DNA from: Proteles cristata cristata
Lineage: Eukaryota; Chordata; Mammalia; Carnivora; Hyaenidae
NCBI GenBank assembly: GCA_017311185.1
Contig: JAESUZ010005469.1
Location: 62,001-126,000 of the forward strand
DNA length: 64,000 nucleotides
Direction of reading: 5' to 3'
Positions 36,415 through 48,847 of this stretch are shown here, in pieces. Below the pieces are notes generated by a model, which was not told the origin of the DNA, did not search any database, and worked only from the letters and a program-made list of their open reading frames with translations. The position numbers and the translations under genes are program-made. The stretch's first letter is position 1. The number at the start of each line of letters is the position of its first letter.

Positions 36415-36741
36415 TAGTTTTTAAGTTTACTTATTTATGAAGAAAGAGAGAGAACGAGAGACAGAGAGAGGGAGAGAACAAGTGGGGGAAGGGCAGAGAA
36501 AGAGTGGGACAGAGGATCTGAGGTAGGCTTCACGCTGACAGCAGAGAGCCTGATGCAAGGCTTGACCTTCATGAACCATGGGATCATGAACTGAATTGAA
36601 GTCAGATGTTTAACCAGTTGAACCACTCATGTGCCCTTCTTTTTTTTTTAAAGTAACCTCTACATCCAATGTGAGGCTCAAACCTTAGGACCCCAAGATC
36701 AAGAGTTACATGCTCTACTGACTGGGCCAGCCAGGTGCCCC
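36415..36741 (-). mobile_element. Two SINE units back to back
   Basis: 36415-36637 is a diverged full-length antisense Can-SINE (end CCACTCATGTGCCCTT). 36638-36741 is a second, short-type unit (TTTTTTTTTAAAGTAACCTC ... CCAGCCAGGTGCCCC). No spacer lies between them. Confidence 0.82.
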
Positions 36742-37039
36742 AATCTACATGTCTATTTTTAGACTACCACACTGTTTAGATTGCTACAGATTTATAATAT
36801 AACTTGAAGTCTGGAATTGTCTGAAATACTTCCAGTTTTGTTGTTTAAAGGGCATAAACTGTCAGTATGACAAAATTTACTTAAGAAAGTAATTTTGATT
36901 TTTTTTTTCAGAAAATTTAAGTAAATACTATTAATTCTTTAGGTAACTTAAAAATATTATATATATTGTGCCTAAAATGCAGGAAAATAAATTAAGGCAG
37001 CAATAAAATAAAAAATATGATAAGTATGATACTATAATG

Positions 37040-37380
37040 TGAATGTTCATGTTCTTCTAAAATTCATGTTGAAATTCTAACCTTCAAAGATGGCTGTGTT
37101 AGGAGGTCAAACCTTTGGGATATTCTTAGGTCATGTGGGTGAAACCCTCATGAATAAGATTAGTGCCTTTAAAAAAGAACCCCCAGAGAGCTCCCTCACC
37201 CCTTCAGTCATGTGAGGATAAGATAGCACATCTACAACATGAAAGAAGGCTCTTGCCAGACCATGCTGACACCCTGATCCCAGACTTCCAGCCTCCAGAA
37301 CTAAAAGAAATAAATCTCTGTTGCTTATAAACTATCCAGTCGGTACTATTTTGTTATAGCAGCTAGAATGGACTAAGGCA
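37040..37380 (+). repeat. MLT1-type MaLR LTR
   Basis: It follows the MLT1 order closely: AAAATTCATGTTGAAATTCT, AGGAGGTCAAACCTTTGGGA, GGTCATGTGGGTGAAACCCT, CCAGCCTCCAGAACTAAAAG and AATAAATCTCTGTTGCTTAT. Confidence 0.8.
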
Positions 37381-37466
37381 GGTGACCTCAATGAACAAGT
37401 ACCATATGTACATGGTCTCAAATATAAGAAAACAGTTTAAGGTATCAACATTAAAAGTTAATCTCG

Positions 37467-37685
37467 AGGGGTGCTTGGGTGGTTAAGTCGCCTGAGCATC
37501 TGACTTCGGCTCAAGTTGTGATCTCACAGTTTGTGAGTTCGAGCCCCGTGTCAGGCTCTGTGATGACAGCTCAGAGCTTGGATCCTGCATCAGATTCTAT
37601 ATCTCCCTCTCTCCCTGTCCCTCCCCCACTCACTCTCTGTCTCTGTCTCACACAAAGAAAACATTTAAAATTTTTTTAAAAAAAT
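37467..37685 (+). mobile_element. Can-SINE
   Basis: GAGGGGTGCTTGGGTGGTTA start; GTTAATCTC / GCTAATCTC flank it. Confidence 0.88.
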
Positions 37686-37844
37686 GCTAATCTCAAAAGT
37701 AAGAAAATAAAACTCCAAAATATACTTGTTACTTACATCAGTGAATATCTGTCAATGGACACAAAATATTTTCTCTTAACTAACATTCTTGCTAATTATA
37801 CTGTAAAATACAATGACAATATAAGAAAAATATAATTGCTGAAA

Positions 37845-38290
37845 GATGTAAATAACCCAAGTACCTATCAATGAACGAATGGATGAACAAAATATGGGAT
37901 ATACATAAATAGTATTACTGAGCCTTAAAAAGGAAAGAAATTGTCACACATAACTACAACATGGAAAAACTTGGAAGACATTATGACAAATGAAGTAAAC
38001 CAGACACAAAAAGAAAAATATTGTATGATTCCATTTATATAGGATACCTAGAATAGGCAAATTCATAGACACAAAGGAGAAAAAAGACAAGAGCTAAGAG
38101 AAGGGGGAGAGGGGAGCTATTATTTAATAGGTACCAAGTTTCATTTTGAGAAAATGAAAGTTCTAAACATGGACAGTAGTGGTGGTAGGACAACAATGTG
38201 AGCATATTTAATGAGACTGAACTGTACACCTAAAAATGGTTATAATGATAAATTTAATGTGATGTAAATTTTGCCACAATAAAAAATATA
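37845..38290 (+). mobile_element. Old L1 3' end
   Basis: GAATGGATGAACAAAATATG, TATGATTCCATTTATATAGG, then ACTGAACTGTACACCTAAAAA and a final TTTTGCCACAATAAAAAA: the standard end of old mammalian L1s. Confidence 0.85.
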
Positions 38291-38330
38291 TGTCCCCCAA
38301 TTTAGGTTGATAACAGCACAAACAAAAGTA

Positions 38331-39545
38331 CAGTAAAACCTGGGTTTGCAAGCATAATTTGATCTGGAAACATGCTTGTGATCCAAAGCACTTGTATATC
38401 AAAGCAAATTTCCCCATAAGAAATAATGGAAACTCAGAAAGACCTGAAAACATTCACATAAAAATGATTACAATACTGTATTGTCCCACAAAATAATAAA
38501 TAAAATACAAAATATAAAGAAAAATTAACAAATTAACCTGCACTTACCTTTGAAAACTGTTGTGGCTTGTGTGAGAGAGACCAGAGAGAGGAGGGTTATT
38601 GTGTAGGATGACTTTCACTACCACTGATGGAATCACTATTACCTATTGGCTCAATGGAATCTTTCTCTTTTCGTGCGACTTTAACAAGGAACCTATTCAA
38701 TGACACTTGTTTTGCCTCGTTTTGAGGATTTCTTGGAAATGTGACATTGTATTGTCATTAAACAGATTAATCACTTGCACTGCTATAACCTTATTCAGGT
38801 GGAGCTTTTCTACAAAATTTTGCATTGTTTCCCACATTTTACACATCTCCTTAATCTCATCTGAAGTGAAGGGATTCTTCTGCCTTTTTCTCTTTTTCCT
38901 CTGCAGACAAGATGAAGATGTAGACTTCTAAAACCTTGCAATTTCAGCCACTCGCATACCTTGTTTGTACTTCTCGATGATTTCCTTCTTAACTTCCACC
39001 GTAATCATCTCCTTCTTACCACCTTTCTTTTAAACTTTTTTCTGCATGGGAGCCATTGTATACATTCGCACGGATGTTGACTATAGTATAGTATTAATAA
39101 CCTCTTGTTAAATACTGTATTTAATGTAACCAACAATAAGGAAGCAGAGAAAAGGGTCTATATATGAAGGCAGCCTAACCTAGAATGAAGCAAAGCATTC
39201 CTAAGCTTACTTTTATATGGAAAAGCAAAGGACTATCCATAGGTGCTTTGAAGTGACAAAAATACACTAGTGCCAGTTGTGAGCACCTTCCAGTGCTTTG
39301 AAAAACCACTGATTTCTGCCAAACACCGTGGTCTGAGACTGAGCATCTGAGCATGGGAGATGATCACCCACAATCCCGCAGAAAGAGAGAGAGAGAGAGA
39401 AGAACCATGGCTCAGTTGTGATTGTGTCACATACTACTCATATTACAAGACATCGCTCATTTATCAATTGAAAATTTATTAGAAATGTTTGCTGATCTTG
39501 TGGAACATTCACAGAACAAGTTATTCACAATCCAAGGTTTTACTG
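38331..39545 (-). mobile_element. Tigger-type (Tc1/mariner) DNA transposon remnant
   Basis: Terminal inverted repeats match: CAGTAAAACCTGGGTTTG at the left, and AATCCAAGGTTTTACTG at the right. On the minus strand from about 39058, a pogo/CENP-B-like transposase N-terminus can be read with an early stop (MAPMQKKV-stop-KKGGKKEM, then EVKKEIIEKYKQGMRVAEIA), an HTH-type start. Most of the transposase is missing, so it is a dead internally deleted copy. A short GA microsatellite at 39384-39401 interrupts it. Confidence 0.8.
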
Positions 39546-40429
39546 TGTGTTTTAGCCAGATCCATCCGGCCAAAGACAAAGGGGAAAAATGGAAAGAATC
39601 AGGGAAGATGCAAACATGGGACAGCACAGCAAAGCTTTATCCTCATTTCAATCAAATTTGTAATTATATATTTGTGTGTTATTATTATTTATGTTCTCCA
39701 ATAAACTAAAGGCCTGTGAGGCCAGAACATTTGTGTTCTGCTTAATATTTTACTTCCAGTGCCCAAAATATTTGTTGGATTAGGGACTGAAAGGACAATA
39801 CAAAAAGTCACAGATTTAGTACTATGTAACTAATATTATTAAACTCCATAGTTTAAAAGTCCTTCTTTCTCACATTTACTTAGCTATAATAATTTACTTG
39901 CTTCCAGAACTGAGTACTTTAACAGAATCATGAGTGTTTTTAAAGCCCATCTATAAGCCTCAAGTTGCATCACGCTCTGAAACATACTAGAGATCGGGTC
40001 GATGAGGAACCCTAGGTTTTGGTGCTCTAACTCAGCAATGAATTAGATTTTATGCTGATCTTCTGAAACTTCTCACTCTTACATATGAAGACTTAATATG
40101 TAGAAGAGTTTCCTTTCTATGTCTCCAGTACCAGTAGCTGAATTTCTTGTTGTTGATTCTCAGTCTTAAAGTGAGATTCAAACTTTGTTTCCACATAGCT
40201 TTGAAATCAAATTTCAAGGAATCTTGAAATCCTTCCAATAGACACTGATAACTTATACAAGCTTTAATTACAGTAATATACCAGAACTCATATTCTCATT
40301 TGCATTTGGCTTATGATAGCCTGCACAGTTTGATGCTGAATTGATTTCTCAAGGACTGATATATTTAAATTCTTATCTTTTTAATTCATCACATTTTAAC
40401 TCTAAATGTGATCACACAGTCTGTTTGTC

Positions 40430-41760
40430 AAAGCTATAATATGGACCAAAGATTTAAGTATGGGTTAAAACTATAAACACAGAAGAAGACATGGAGGGAA
40501 ATCTTTATGAGCTTGAATTCGGTGTCAGCTAGATATATATATATGGGTATGACACCAAAAGCATAAGCAAAATAATAATAAAACTTCATAAATTAAAAAC
40601 CTTTGTATATCAAAGGAAACTATTATGAAAGTAAAAAGACAACCTACAGAATAGGAGAAAATATCTGTAAATATCTGGTAACCACAACATGCAGAGAACT
40701 CTTGTAACTCAAAAACAAAATGAGAACACAATTTTTAAAATGGCAAAAGACTTGAATAGATATTTATCCAAAGCAACACAAATGACAAATAAACATATGC
40801 AGAGATGCTCATTAGTCATTAAGAAAATGCATATCAATATCACAATGATATACTACTTCATACTCACTAAGATGAGTAATTCAGTAAATTTAATAATTTA
40901 AAAATATTTTTAAAATTTTTAAAAAATAGCAATTTTTTTTAAAAAGGAAGAAAGACTAAGTGTTAACCAGATTGGGGGGCAAGTGGAATCTTTGTAGATT
41001 GCTGGTGAAAATACAGAATGATGTAGCCACTATGAACACAGTTGGGTAATTCCTCAAAAAGTTAGACATATACATAGCAAATTACCCAGCAATTCTGCTC
41101 ACAGGTATATATCCCAAAGAACTGGAAATAAATATTCAAACCAATACTTGTACATAAACGTTCATAGTAGCATTGTTAATAACAGTAAAAAAGTAGAAGC
41201 AATCCAAATAGCCAAAAAGCTGAATGAATAAGGGGCGCCTTGGTGGCTCAGTTGGTTGAGGGTCCGACTTTGGCTCAGGTCATGATCTCACACTCCACGG
41301 GTTTGAGCCCTGCATCGGGGTCTGTGATGACAGCTCAAGTCTGGAGCTTGCTTCAGATTCTGCATCTCCCTCTTTCTGCCCCTACCCTGCTCGTACTCTT
41401 TTTATCACTCAAAAATAAACAAACATTAAAAAAATAAAAAAGAGATTAATATAGATATCTAGATATAGATACTAGGTCAAACAAGCCATATGCAAAAGGT
41501 CAGATATTGTCTGATTCCATTTATATAAAATATTCAGAATAGGTAAATCTATGGGGATTTAGGGAGACAGAAGGAAGGGAAAATGGGGAGACTGTGAGTG
41601 ATTGCTAAATGGCTATGAGTCTCTTTTGGGGGTAATTAAAATGCTTTGGTTTTAATAAATATTATGGCTACACAACACTAAATAACTAAATATCACTAAA
41701 TTGTATGCTTTAAAATAAAACTAATGTGTAATTCATACAATGCTGACAGTTATCCAAAAA
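40430..41760 (+). mobile_element. Old L1, ORF2 end plus 3' UTR
   Basis: It runs from ORF2-like sequence (TATCAAAGGAAACTATTATG, CAAAGCAACACAAATGACAA, CATATACATAGCAAATTACC) through the 3' end (AAACTAATGTGTAATTCATAC). It is interrupted by the SINE at 41231-41442. Many stops. Confidence 0.75.
41231..41442 (+). mobile_element. Can-SINE inserted in L1
   Basis: AGGGGCGCCTTGGTGGCTCA start and tail AAAAATAAACAAACATTAAA. L1 sequence continues on both sides. Confidence 0.9.
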
Positions 41761-44599
41761 TACGTTTATTTGAAAAACATATCATGATTTAGCAGACATT
41801 TTTTTAAGAACTTTATTTCCAAATCATGTTAGAGAAATTCAGTTCCTAAAACCCTCATTTCTACATATGGAAAAATAATATTTGTACTTGGAAAAATATT
41901 ATTTCTGCTGAAGGAAAACAGGAGTCTTGCTTTGCCAAAGGAGAAAATAACTGAACTTTCCTACTGTAATATTTTGATGTTAGCTTCTTAAAAATTATTA
42001 TTGCACTCTATAAAATATTCTTTGGAATCATGGCCGGCATACATTTAATGTTTAAACCAAGAAAGAGGATGGTATTCCATTGACCTACAGCCTGTCTACT
42101 TTTTATCATTAAGGAAAAATTATCAAAAGATCACTGAATTGAAGAAGACTTTATTTATGATATACGGGTTAAAATTCCCTGCTTCTATACAATAAAACTG
42201 AATTTTTAAAGTATGAATTCTAAACCCCTTTACTACTGACCCCAATTCTACCATCTTCATTGACAAATTCACAAGCCAGGATTCTCAGCATCAAGTAGGA
42301 AAAGCATCAGTAATTCCTTGCAAATATTTTACATTCTCATACTGATTTTCAGGTAAGAAACAGAAGTGAAACAGAAATAATAATAAGAGGCCCAAGATGT
42401 CCAACTGTGCTATATAAAGAATTTAGTTTTTATTTTAAGAACAATGGAAAGATGCTAAAGATTTTTAAAGAGGGGAAAGTTATGTTTTTATATGTATTTT
42501 TAAAAGATCACTCTGCAGCATTAGAGGGAAAATGGATTCAAGGGGATAAGCATGGATGTAGGGAGATATTTACAAGTTTATTCTACTTGAGCAGGAAAGA
42601 TATGATGGTAGTGTTTGGGCAAGGGCATCCATAGTAAGAGTGGAAAAACAGATATATTTTAGAGATATTTGTGATATGGAATCATTAAGACTATTAGAAG
42701 AGGTCAGATAGAGGGATAAATCAGTTATACCCTCTAGGTTTCTGGTTTGGGCGAATGGACAAATCAGAATACTATTGTCCCTACTTTATGCCATTACTAT
42801 TCCCTTATTATTGCTCTTACCACTCTTTCGCTTGTTTTTGCCGTTAAGCTGTATGAGGTCTTGATAAAAAAAAGTGTGGCATGTTATTATTCTGTGTTTA
42901 CCTGGACCTAGAAGAGTGCTCAGATGCAGCATTTTAACACAGGCTATGGACTAGTATAAAGAGATCAAAATTACCCACCCACTCCAAGTTCCTGATTTAT
43001 TTAGCCAAAGATACAGATGAACACACAGCGAATGTCAGTACACCTTCCCCTGACTTCAAGGACGTGTTGGATTTGCAATATTAGAAAAACTAAATATCCT
43101 GTGGCAACTGCACCTCTTTTTTAGTTTTATATCACTATTCAGAAATAATGTACACAAATACTTTTGCCTTTTTTTAGGAAAATGCTAACTTGTTTATTTA
43201 GGAGAATGTTAGCATGACTTCATTGGTTCACAAATCTAACTTAGAGACAGTAAGGTAACATCCTCATCTAGGTGGCAAAGGTGAGTAAGGCTGACATTTC
43301 TGCACTTTCCTTGTCTCTCACTACATAGCATCCCAAAGACAGGTTATACCTCACTGGCACATGGGAGATGGCCCTAAAATGAATCTCATTAAGAGTTTGA
43401 AATTATTCTTCAAAACACCACTGTATATTCAATCCCTGGCGTATGACTAGCTCTGAATTATATTGTTTAAATAGTGAATGAATGAATAAATAAATAAGTA
43501 TAATGAGTATTTGTTAGATCATTATCAAGGGAACAAGCCAATTTATTAGTTCATGGATTCTGAAGTTTTTGGTCTTTTGTAATAACATCATGATATAATA
43601 AGTACACATATTTTATGAAAATAGGAACTATATTCCATGTAAATTTCTCAAGTCCTCATATTCTTATACTACAGCAGCAACATGCTTCTGGCCATATTCA
43701 ATGGTAGAAACACTATAGTATGGGTCAGTGATAGCATCATTGCCTTTAACATATTTTAACATATTTTGTAAACTGAGTTGCCACACAATTTTTTATTAGG
43801 ATCTTCAAAAGTTAACTCGACTTTTAAGATTGAATTTGGAAGTACTATTCAAATTTGGTTGAAAGTAGTTTTAGTAGGACATCTTCTTTTATATATTCTA
43901 GTCTTAAACAGTCAGGGCTGAAGCATTAAACTAGATGCAAAATGTATGCCACAAGAATAAGACTGTCTGGTCCATAGAAAAATAAGCTAAAACTTCTAGT
44001 CCCTGACAAAAAGGAGTAGACATGTCTCTCCCTGTTCATCCCACTAGTTAAATATAAAAACCCTGAATGTGATACACAAAACAAACATAAGAAGTCCCTG
44101 AAAGGCAGGGAGAAGCACATGGGAGGGACCATAGGAGTAGGAGAACAAGCCTCAGTGATGAATTCCCTGGCTTTCTTCTTTCCTCCCAAATACCTCAAAG
44201 TAGGAACTGGAGAAATCTACAACCCAGAAATGCCAATGGACACAAACAAACAAACAAACAAACAAAAAGGTCTCAAGGAAACTGTACCCTCCCTAGCCAT
44301 AGACCTGAGAAATGGGCAAACCAGTAGGACAGAAACCTTATTGATGATACCTACCCTTACTCCCACCATACACCACTGGATAAAGGAATTAAAAAAAAAA
44401 AAAACAAAAAAAAACAAGCAGCCTTGCTATTTCTGTCAATAAAGGTCAAATGAGAAGCCTGAACTTCCACCCTCATCAAGTACAATGAGGCACCCTTCAC
44501 ACGTCCTTTAACGCAGTGTCAGCAGAGGTCAAGTTAGGACCTAAGACTACCACCTCTTCTCCCAGGATCAGTATGACCCTCTCCCTTAAGCATGATTCC

Positions 44600-46090
44600 A
44601 TCAGAAATCTAATAAAATAAAAGACTTAAATAAGATCTAAAGTTTCAACCATAATACTCAACGTCTGGGAGACAAGTGAAAATCACTCATCATACCAAGA
44701 ACAATAACAACAACAAAATCTCAACTTTGAAGGAGAAATTGTAATTAAGAAGTATCACCACCAAGATAATAATGCACATGTTAGAATTACTTGGCAAGGA
44801 TTTTTTAAAAGTAATCTCTATGCCCAATGTGGGGCTTGAACTCGCAACTCTGAGAACAGTCGCATGCTCTACCAACTGAACCAGCCAGGTGCCGCCTGAC
44901 AGGGATTTTAAAGTAGCCATGATGAAAATGATCCAATGAACAATTATAAATGATCTTGAGACAAATAAAATGAAAGTCTCAGCAAATATATCAGTTATAT
45001 AAGAATCAAATGGAAATTTTAGAACTGAAAATTATAAGAACCAAAGTGAAAAACTCAATGCATGGGTTCAACAGCAGAGATGACAGATGAAAGAGGAAAA
45101 AAATCCATAAACTTGAAGACAGAACAACAGAAACTACCCAGTTTTAATGACAGCGATAAAACAGGATTAAAAATAAAATGAACAGAGAGCCTCAGGAAAC
45201 TGTAGGTTAATACTAAAAAAATCTAACACTCATGAAAATAGAGTTTCAAAAGGAGAGGAAAACGAATGTGGGGCTGAAAAAAGTATTTAAAGAAATAAAG
45301 GGGAAAACTTCCTAATATGACAAAGAGCACAAACCTCTAGAGTTTCAAGAGGCATAGAGAATCTCAAACAGGATAAACCAAAAGAAATCCATGCCAAGAC
45401 AGGTCATAATTAACTTCTGAAAAGTAAAGGCAAATGAAAATGATTGGAAGCAGTTAAAGAGAATGACACATTCCCTTTAGGGGAACAATTCAAATAACAG
45501 TGTATTTTTCATCAGAAAACACAGGAGTGGCAAATTTTCCAAGTCCTAAAAAAAAAAATGCTAAACTAGAATTCTCTAATCAACGAAAATATCCTTCTGG
45601 AATGAAGCTGACATGAAGACATTCTAAATAAAGGAAATCTAAGAGAATTTGTTGCGAGCCCACTTACCCTAAGTGAAAATCTAAAGGTAAGCTCTTGAAA
45701 CAGAAAGTGATAAAAGAAGAGAAGTTGGAAGATCAGAAATGAAGAAATAATAGTGGAAAGGCTAAAACGTCCCTCCTTTGAAGTTTTAAAATGATGTTTG
45801 ATAGTTGAAATAAAAACTGTAACATCATCTAATGAATGTCTCAATGTCCCAAATAGGTAAACCTATAGATACAGTAAGTAGATTATTGGTTACCTCAAAG
45901 GGGTGGTGGTGGTAGAGGAACCAGCTAAGTGGTTTGGAGTTTGGGGGAGAGTATAAATGTTCTAAAATTCTGTGATGGTAGATGTATAACTCTTTGAATA
46001 TACCAAAAATCACAGAATTACTCACTCTCTATGGAGAATTACATGGCTTGTGAATTATATTTCACTAAAGCTATTAAAAATCACGAACTA
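44600..46090 (+). mobile_element. Old L1 fragments with a short SINE inside
   Basis: 44600-45830 matches the A-rich sense-strand style of old L1 untranslated sequence (GAATTCTCTAATCAACGAAA ATATCC). 45830-46080 is an L1 3' end (GTATAACTCTTTGAATATAC; TGAATTATATTTCACTAAAG). A short tRNA-derived SINE lies at 44805-44897. Confidence 0.6.
44805..44897 (-). mobile_element. Short tRNA-derived carnivore SINE
   Basis: TTTTTAAAAGTAATCTCTAT, GGGCTTGAACTCGCAACTC, then GAACCAGCCAGGTGCCGCC. tRNA-like B-box complement preserved. Confidence 0.8.
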
Positions 46091-47269
46091 TTGCTGGACA
46101 AACCTGTAAATAATTTTGAAGATAAGAGGCTTTATTATCAGTATACAACTTGAGCACTAACAGAGTAGGTATACTTTAAGAGGTAATTGGAAATACACAT
46201 TTTAATCTGATATATCATTTCCTTAAAAGTATCATTATGTGGAAAAGGTGTAATCTAAAGTTACATGTGTTATCATATAACATATAAAGTACGACACTGA
46301 TTTTCAGCGAAAAAATTCAATGATATTTAATTACATTATGCCACATGATGCTAAATTCTAGTAATCTAAAAGACATCAGGCTCTCAAAAAAACTGCATGC
46401 TCTTGATGTCAAAAATTAGCTCTAAATGAAAAAATAGTTAAGTAGCAAAGGAGGCTAATTATGTGGGTTTAACTCCTTTATATTTCAAAATAGAAAGTGT
46501 TTTCTTTGCCAAGCTGAATATAATAGCCTCTGAATTATAAGATCAAGGAAGAAAACTGTATGTTTTCCAAAATATGAGTATCCTTCATCAAGTTTTATAC
46601 TTAGGGCAGCTAAAAGACCTATGTGGAGGGATCAGCATTAAGCCCAAAGGACAGGCAGTGCACAGCAAGAAAGAAAGCAATTCCCTCGTGTCTTTTGCAG
46701 GTCACTACCAAGGACCATGTTAGCAGATCCATACCAGACCCTTAACAGGCAGTTCTGCTGCTACCAGTAATTAGCTTGGACAGCTCTGGCTCCAAGAGTA
46801 GCAGCAAGGCTACACCATAATGAGCTCAGCTGGGATTAGCAGGACAGGGCAGGGAACCAAGAGAGCTCAGGCATTCTGCATTGCGTATGTATCTAGGAGA
46901 TCAAACAAGGATGGCTGGCTAGGTTATCCCCTCTCCACCTCATTCCAAAAATGAAGCACGGCGGTGTCTAAAATACAAGCTAATGAAGAGCGACACCTCC
47001 AACAGATGAGAGCCACATTAATTAACACAATCCCTAGATCATATTGTACAGTTTCAGCTAGAGCTAGCAAATGTGCAACTTGTTATTGCATTATACATAT
47101 ATATATATTTTTAAAAAGCTGCTTCTTTTTTTCCTTTATTTTTATTAACAAAAACCAGATTACTTCATTTTCAAATTTCATAAGGTGTTTATCTCATGAC
47201 CTTTAAGCCACAAAAAATTTCACCCAAATGTTATCTAAGTCCATGCATGTTGTTAAAAAAGAAACTCAC

Positions 47270-47389
47270 TTTTGAATCATTAGCTCCTGGTTCTCCCTTT
47301 TGAAGTAGGCCAGTTCATTCCACACAGCATCAGAATCTTCTTGTCGAAGTTGTTTGGGATCCGCTCTCTTTATTTTTCTGACAGGAGTC
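47270..47389 (-). CDS. CNTLN: CNTLN (centlein) internal exon, 120 bp
   Basis: The first base G completes the Met codon started in the previous exon. Then come 39 codons (TPVRKIKRADPKQLRQEDSD, then AVWNELAYFKRENQELMIQ) and two bases AA of a split Lys codon. The acceptor is TTTTAAAAACAG and the donor GTGAGT. A basic patch (RKIKR) leads into an amphipathic helix ending in the NELAYFKRENQEL motif, one of the most recognisable stretches of centlein. No stop occurs in the chosen frame, and both junctions keep frame. Confidence 0.93.
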
Positions 47390-48725
47390 CTGTTTTTAAA
47401 ATGAAGTTATTTTCTTCCTTAATATGCTGAAAGTGCAATGTAAATTTATTTATACATTCCCTAAAATTTCAAAACATCTATTAACCAAATTTCTAATTCA
47501 AGCACACTATTCATGGAATGAATTTTCTAAAACCCAAGTATGTAGAAATGAAAATCCTATGTGAAAATTTCCAAAAGGCCAACCTGCTACTACAGAAAGC
47601 AAACTTTTAAGCAGACACACATGATAGCCTTAGGTCTATTTCTCTCATTCATCCTAGTAATAATAAAACATATATTGCAGGATGGTCACATTCTAAGAAA
47701 GGATTATAAGCAATCAACTCACCTAGATTTTTTGTCACCCAATCTGAATGGGGTATATGTGTTCTCTCTTAAAACAAGCTATTAGCAGTAAATATGTCAG
47801 AAAGTAGTTTTCACGCTTCTAGTGACTACTAAAGTTAGGTGAGCAGAGGCTAAATGCAGGACAAATTGCTTCATCAATGCTTTCCTGACAAGTGGTATGA
47901 AGCCCATTCCAGTCTTCAAAGGAAAAAATTAGACATGACAATTACCTAAAAAACATGTCAAATGCCCTTTATGCTTTCATTTTCTGTACATAAAACAAAC
48001 TCTTCGTTTTTATTTTGTAAAAGTGCTGTACTGGCCAATTTGGAAACAGTATTTCTCTATAGAACAGACCGATGTGTATCATCAACATTGCCCTAAAGGA
48101 TCCATCTCAAAAGATGAGCGAGTAGTAGATTTTCTGTACTCATTCAGTCCTTTGCCCTCTGTTGATACTGTTAACAGGGGAGCCACTTACAACTAACCAA
48201 GATCTGAACACCTGTTCAGAGCAATTGAACTGAGACCGCCAATTCACTCAGATAAGCTCCAGAACAAACTGATGGATAGTAAAGACTTTCAAATTACATA
48301 CTAGGTTGAAGTAGTTTTAACATAGTTAATTTAACTATATATGTAAATTTCATAATTCTCTGGTCTTTCAGTTAAAGAGTTATAAACTTTGTAATACCAT
48401 TATTTTATGTATTTACTTTTTCAATCATATGGATATGAACTATTTTTGCTTTCTAACTTTACTAACTCTATTGATACTTAAATGTATACAATAATTTATA
48501 ATCACCTATGTTATAAAATCTGCATGTGATAGGAACATTTTAGTTATGGCTAGCATATTTATCTGCTTTCTTTTATTGTATTATCTATTTAAAATTCACA
48601 ATAAAGATCTGAATACCAAATAGTTTTTTTTTTAAATCAAACAAAAGCCATTAAAACACCTATATGATGCTACTCCATTCCATTTAATATTTAGGGGAAA
48701 TGCCTTTATGAGCTATGTAACTCAC
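47390..48725 (-). other. CNTLN: CNTLN intron, 1.3 kb
   Basis: No repeat recognised. The middle (about 47950-48290) is somewhat less AT-rich than its surroundings but holds no gene or element that I can name. Confidence 0.75.
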
Positions 48726-48847
48726 ATGCCACTGCCTTCTTCCCACTGTTTTAATTGCTCTTTTACTGCTCTGTAGTTGGTCTGTAACATCTGTAGCCTT
48801 TCCTTGCGTTTTTCATGGGCATCTCTTAGCTCATCATTTTCTTGGCT
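48726..48847 (-). CDS. CNTLN: CNTLN (centlein) internal exon, 122 bp
   Basis: It begins in phase 0 after acceptor TTCTACAG and ends with two bases (AT) of a split Met codon before donor GTGAGT. Forty full codons begin SQENDELRDAHEKRKERLQM and end KQWEEGSG. It is highly charged and helical with Leu at heptad spacing, so it is part of the central rod of the protein. It follows a 9.2 kb intron and is separated from the next exon by only 1.3 kb. The sequence matches my recollection of mammalian centlein closely. Confidence 0.93.

Larger units (their letters stand above)
30913..47269 (-). other. CNTLN: CNTLN intron, 16.4 kb, the longest in the window
   Basis: It carries the densest repeat load: more than ten SINE units between 31.2 and 37.7 kb, L1 fragments in both orientations, an MLT1-type LTR (37040-37380), a Tigger remnant (38331-39545), old L1 (40430-41760 and about 44600-46090) and microsatellites. 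Unassigned stretches are 39546-40429, 41760-43900 and about 46100-47269. Confidence 0.75.
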
